Below, one piece after another: positions 5,951 through 8,355 of a stretch of 8,355 bases of DNA. Under the pieces are notes generated by a model. It was not told the DNA's origin, did not search any database, and saw only the letters and a list, made by a program, of their open reading frames with translations. This DNA comes from an uncultured Oscillospiraceae bacterium. GTDB lineage: Bacteria; Bacillota; Clostridia; Oscillospirales; Oscillospiraceae. The stretch is from contig CAKTZN010000075.1 in the NCBI GenBank assembly GCA_934635545.1, positions 1 to 8,355 of the forward strand, read 5' to 3'. Numbering within the stretch: position 1 is the stretch's first letter; each line of letters opens with the position of its first letter. The position numbers were made by a program, and so were the translations under genes.

Positions 5951-8355
5951 ATGCGGATCGCGAAAATCGCCGTGGAAGCGGCGACCTATGCCATCGACAA
6001 GCCCTATTCCTATCTGGTGCCCGCCGAGATGGCGCTGGGCGTGGGCTGCCGCGTGCTGGCGCCCTTTGGCCGGGGCAACCGCACCAGCGAGGGGATCGTC
6101 CTCTCGCTGGAGGATGGCGTCCCCGCCGGGCCGCTGAAGGCGCTGCGCCTGAATCTGGACGGCGATCCGCTGATCTCCCAGCGGGAGATCAAGCTGGCGC
6201 TGTGGATGCGGCAGCGGTATTTCTGCACGTTTTACGACGCCATTCGCACGATCCTGCCTGCCGCCGTATGGTACCATTACCGTGAACTGTGGCGGCTCGT
6301 CCCTGGCGCGTCCTGGGAAGAGCTGTCCGCCAAGGAGACGGCCCTGTGCCGGATGCTGGCGGAGGGCCCACAGGAGACCTCGACGCTGCGGGATGCCTTT
6401 GGCGAAGGTGCCGCCGCCGTTCTGCGGGGCCTGGAAAAGCAGGGGGTGGTCTCCCACGAGACGGTGAGCCGCCGCAACGTACAGGACAAGACCGTGCAGT
6501 TGGTGCAGTTGGCCCTCTCGCCGGAGGATGCCGCCGCCTGGGCCAAAACCAAGAAGAAAAGCGCGCCCCGCATGTATGACGCGGTGCAGTTCCTCCTGCA
6601 GCAGAGCGAGGCCGCTGTCCACGAGCTGTGCTATTTCACCGGCGTCTCCCGCCAGACCGTGACCGCCCTGGAAAAACGTGGCGTCGTGACGCTGCGCACC
6701 CAGGAGGCCTATCGGATCACTGATAAGATCAGCACTGTAAAGGCAGAACCCATCACATTGAACGACGAGCAGCAGCAGGCGTATGCGGACATTCTGGGCC
6801 GCGCCGAGGCCGCGAAGGGCGGCGTCACGCTGCTGCAGGGCGTCACGGGAAGCGGCAAAACGCTGGTCTACATCCGCCTGGCCCAGGAGCTGCTGGCCCG
6901 GGGAAAGTCCGTGATGATTCTGGTGCCGGAGATCGCCCTGACCCCCCAGATGATGGCCCGGTTCACCGCCTATTTCGGCGACCGGGTGGCGCTGCTCCAC
7001 AGCGCCCTGCGGGCCACGGAGCGCTATGACCAGTGGAAGCGCATCCGGAAAGGGGAGGCCACCGTCGTGCTGGGCACCCGCAGCGCGGTATTCGCGCCGC
7101 TGGAGCATCTGGGCCTCATCGTGCTGGACGAGGAGCAGGAGAGCTCCTACGAATCCGAGCGGGCCCCCTGCTACCACGCCAGGGACATCGCCAAGTACCG
7201 CTGCATGACCGAGGGCTGCCATCTGGTGCTGGGTTCCGCCACCCCCACGGTGGAAACGGCGTGGCACGCCAAAAACGGCGACTATCACCTGGCGCTGCTG
7301 CGCCGGCGGTATAACCGCCAGTCCCTGCCGGGCGTGATCATCGCCGACATGCGGCAGGAGCTGCGGCAGGGCAACCTGACCGCCATCAGCCAGCCGCTGT
7401 ATCACGAGCTGCAGGCCAACCTGACCCGGGGCGAACAGAGCATCCTGTTCCTCAACCGCCGGGGCAGCAGCCGCCAGCTCCTGTGTCCCAACTGCAGCTT
7501 TGTGCCCCAGTGTCCCCGGTGCAGCGTCTATCTGACGTATCACAGCGCCAACGGGCGGCTGATGTGCCACTACTGCGGCTATTCGGAGAAGGCGCCGGAG
7601 GCGTGCCCGGAGTGCGGCACCCATCTGCGCCATATCGGCTTCGGCACCCAGCGGGTGGAGGAGGAGCTGCGGGAGCTGTTCCCCGATACCCCCATCCTGC
7701 GGATGGACGCCGACACCATCGGCGCCGGGCACGAGGCCATATTGAAGGAATTTGACGAGAAAAAGGTCCCCATCCTCATCGGCACCCAGATGGTGGCCAA
7801 GGGGTTGGATTTTGAAAATGTCACGCTGGTGGGCGTGCTGGCGGCGGATCTGTCGCTGTATGTGGATCACTACCGCGCCTCCGAGCGGACGTTCAGCCTG
7901 CTGACCCAGGTGGTGGGTCGGGCCGGACGCGGCGAAAAGAAAGGCCGCGCCGTGATCCAGACCTACACCCCCGGCAACGACGTGATCCAGGCGGCAGCCG
8001 TGCAGGATTACGAGCGGTTTTACGAGGGTGAGATCCGCCTGCGTAAGCTGCGGCGTGACCCGCCCTTTGCCGACCAGTTCATGGTGACAGTCACCGGGCC
8101 GGAGGAATCCGCGGTGCGCCGCGCCATCCAGGAGATCAGCGACAGTTTGGTCTCGGCGTCCAGGCAGCCGCCCTATGACGCGCTGGGCCTGATGATCCTG
8201 GGGCCCGCTCCCGCCCCGGTGGTAAAGGTCAACGACCGCTACCGCTACCGGGTGACGGTGATCGGCCGCAACGACAAGACCCTGCGGGGCCTGCTGGCGG
8301 CCTTTATGAAAGCGTTCTCAAAGCGCGGTGAAAACCGCAATATGCAGATATACAC
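5951..8355 (+). CDS. priA: Primosomal protein N' (replication restart helicase PriA), 3' end missing
   Basis: 3'-5' DNA helicase that recognises stalled forks and reloads the replicative helicase. The frame is open from ATG 5951 to the window end (801 complete codons). Bacillus PriA is about 805 aa, so only the last residues should be missing. Order: N-terminal 3'-DNA-binding domain (MRIAKIAVEAATYAIDKPYSY..., about 1-105), winged-helix region (to about 260), then the helicase core. The core has Walker A GVTGSGKT (297-304), Walker B LDEEQ (392-396; usually DEEH), GSATPT, GTQMVAKG (611-618) and QVVGRAGRG (653-661). Between the helicase lobes is the zinc-binding module with all eight cysteines (512, 515, 521, 524, 539, 542, 552, 555). 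The end RNMQIY matches the last strand of the C-terminal domain. No frameshift is seen. Confidence 0.97.
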   Translation, partial: MRIAKIAVEAATYAIDKPYSYLVPAEMALGVGCRVLAPFGRGNRTSEGIVLSLEDGVPAGPLKALRLNLDGDPLISQREIKLALWMRQRYFCTFYDAIRTILPAAVWYHYRELWRLVPGASWEELSAKETALCRMLAEGPQETSTLRDAFGEGAAAVLRGLEKQGVVSHETVSRRNVQDKTVQLVQLALSPEDAAAWAKTKKKSAPRMYDAVQFLLQQSEAAVHELCYFTGVSRQTVTALEKRGVVTLRTQEAYRITDKISTVKAEPITLNDEQQQAYADILGRAEAAKGGVTLLQGVTGSGKTLVYIRLAQELLARGKSVMILVPEIALTPQMMARFTAYFGDRVALLHSALRATERYDQWKRIRKGEATVVLGTRSAVFAPLEHLGLIVLDEEQESSYESERAPCYHARDIAKYRCMTEGCHLVLGSATPTVETAWHAKNGDYHLALLRRRYNRQSLPGVIIADMRQELRQGNLTAISQPLYHELQANLTRGEQSILFLNRRGSSRQLLCPNCSFVPQCPRCSVYLTYHSANGRLMCHYCGYSEKAPEACPECGTHLRHIGFGTQRVEEELRELFPDTPILRMDADTIGAGHEAILKEFDEKKVPILIGTQMVAKGLDFENVTLVGVLAADLSLYVDHYRASERTFSLLTQVVGRAGRGEKKGRAVIQTYTPGNDVIQAAAVQDYERFYEGEIRLRKLRRDPPFADQFMVTVTGPEESAVRRAIQEISDSLVSASRQPPYDALGLMILGPAPAPVVKVNDRYRYRVTVIGRNDKTLRGLLAAFMKAFSKRGENRNMQIY

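Noticed and set aside
5918..7870. 650-codon open frame on the - strand opposite priA
   Set aside because: It lies wholly antisense to rpoZ/priA with all priA motifs intact; the product is low-complexity and rich in Gln/His/Gly, as expected from the GC-rich third positions of the sense gene. No ribosome site or family signature.

Overview
The window is a dense block of ten genes, all on the + strand, with no gap longer than 49 nt and five overlapping junctions. GC content is high (roughly 60% by eye). Gene families and order (cdaA-cdaR; yicC-remA-gmk-rpoZ-priA) point to a high-GC member of the Bacillota, class Clostridia. The style fits the Oscillospiraceae/Oscillospirales (Oscillibacter/Flavonifractor-like gut bacteria); this placement is inference from gene content and protein style, not from a marker search.

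Layout. (1) 1-1911: the 3' part of cdaA, a membrane diadenylate cyclase that makes c-di-AMP, overlapping cdaR (ybbR), its membrane-anchored regulator with four YbbR repeats. (2) 1939-3879: three coupled genes rich in cysteine: a small RseC/MucC-family membrane protein, a DUF5685-type all-helical protein, and a J-domain protein with a Gly/Tyr linker, a TPR-like region and a Cys-rich tail. These are the least understood genes here. (3) 3920-8355: the conserved housekeeping cluster yicC (endoribonuclease), remA (ring-forming DNA-binding regulator), gmk (guanylate kinase), rpoZ (RNA polymerase omega) and priA (replication restart helicase). priA runs off the right edge, probably lacking only its last few residues.

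How the genes relate. No convincing internal terminator or promoter was found, so the ten genes could be one long transcript or two abutting operons, the likeliest break being the 40-nt gap at 3880-3919. Several junctions (TGATG at 2341-2345; overlaps at 664-680, 3229-3236 and 4791-4798) suggest translational coupling. Compared with Bacillus, glmM does not follow cdaR and coaBC is missing between rpoZ and priA.

There is no sign of mobile elements, CRISPR, tRNA/rRNA or phage genes. The most interesting leads are the Cys-rich three-gene cassette and two Asp-rich DxxxD motifs in the DUF5685 protein that resemble those of class I isoprenoid synthases.
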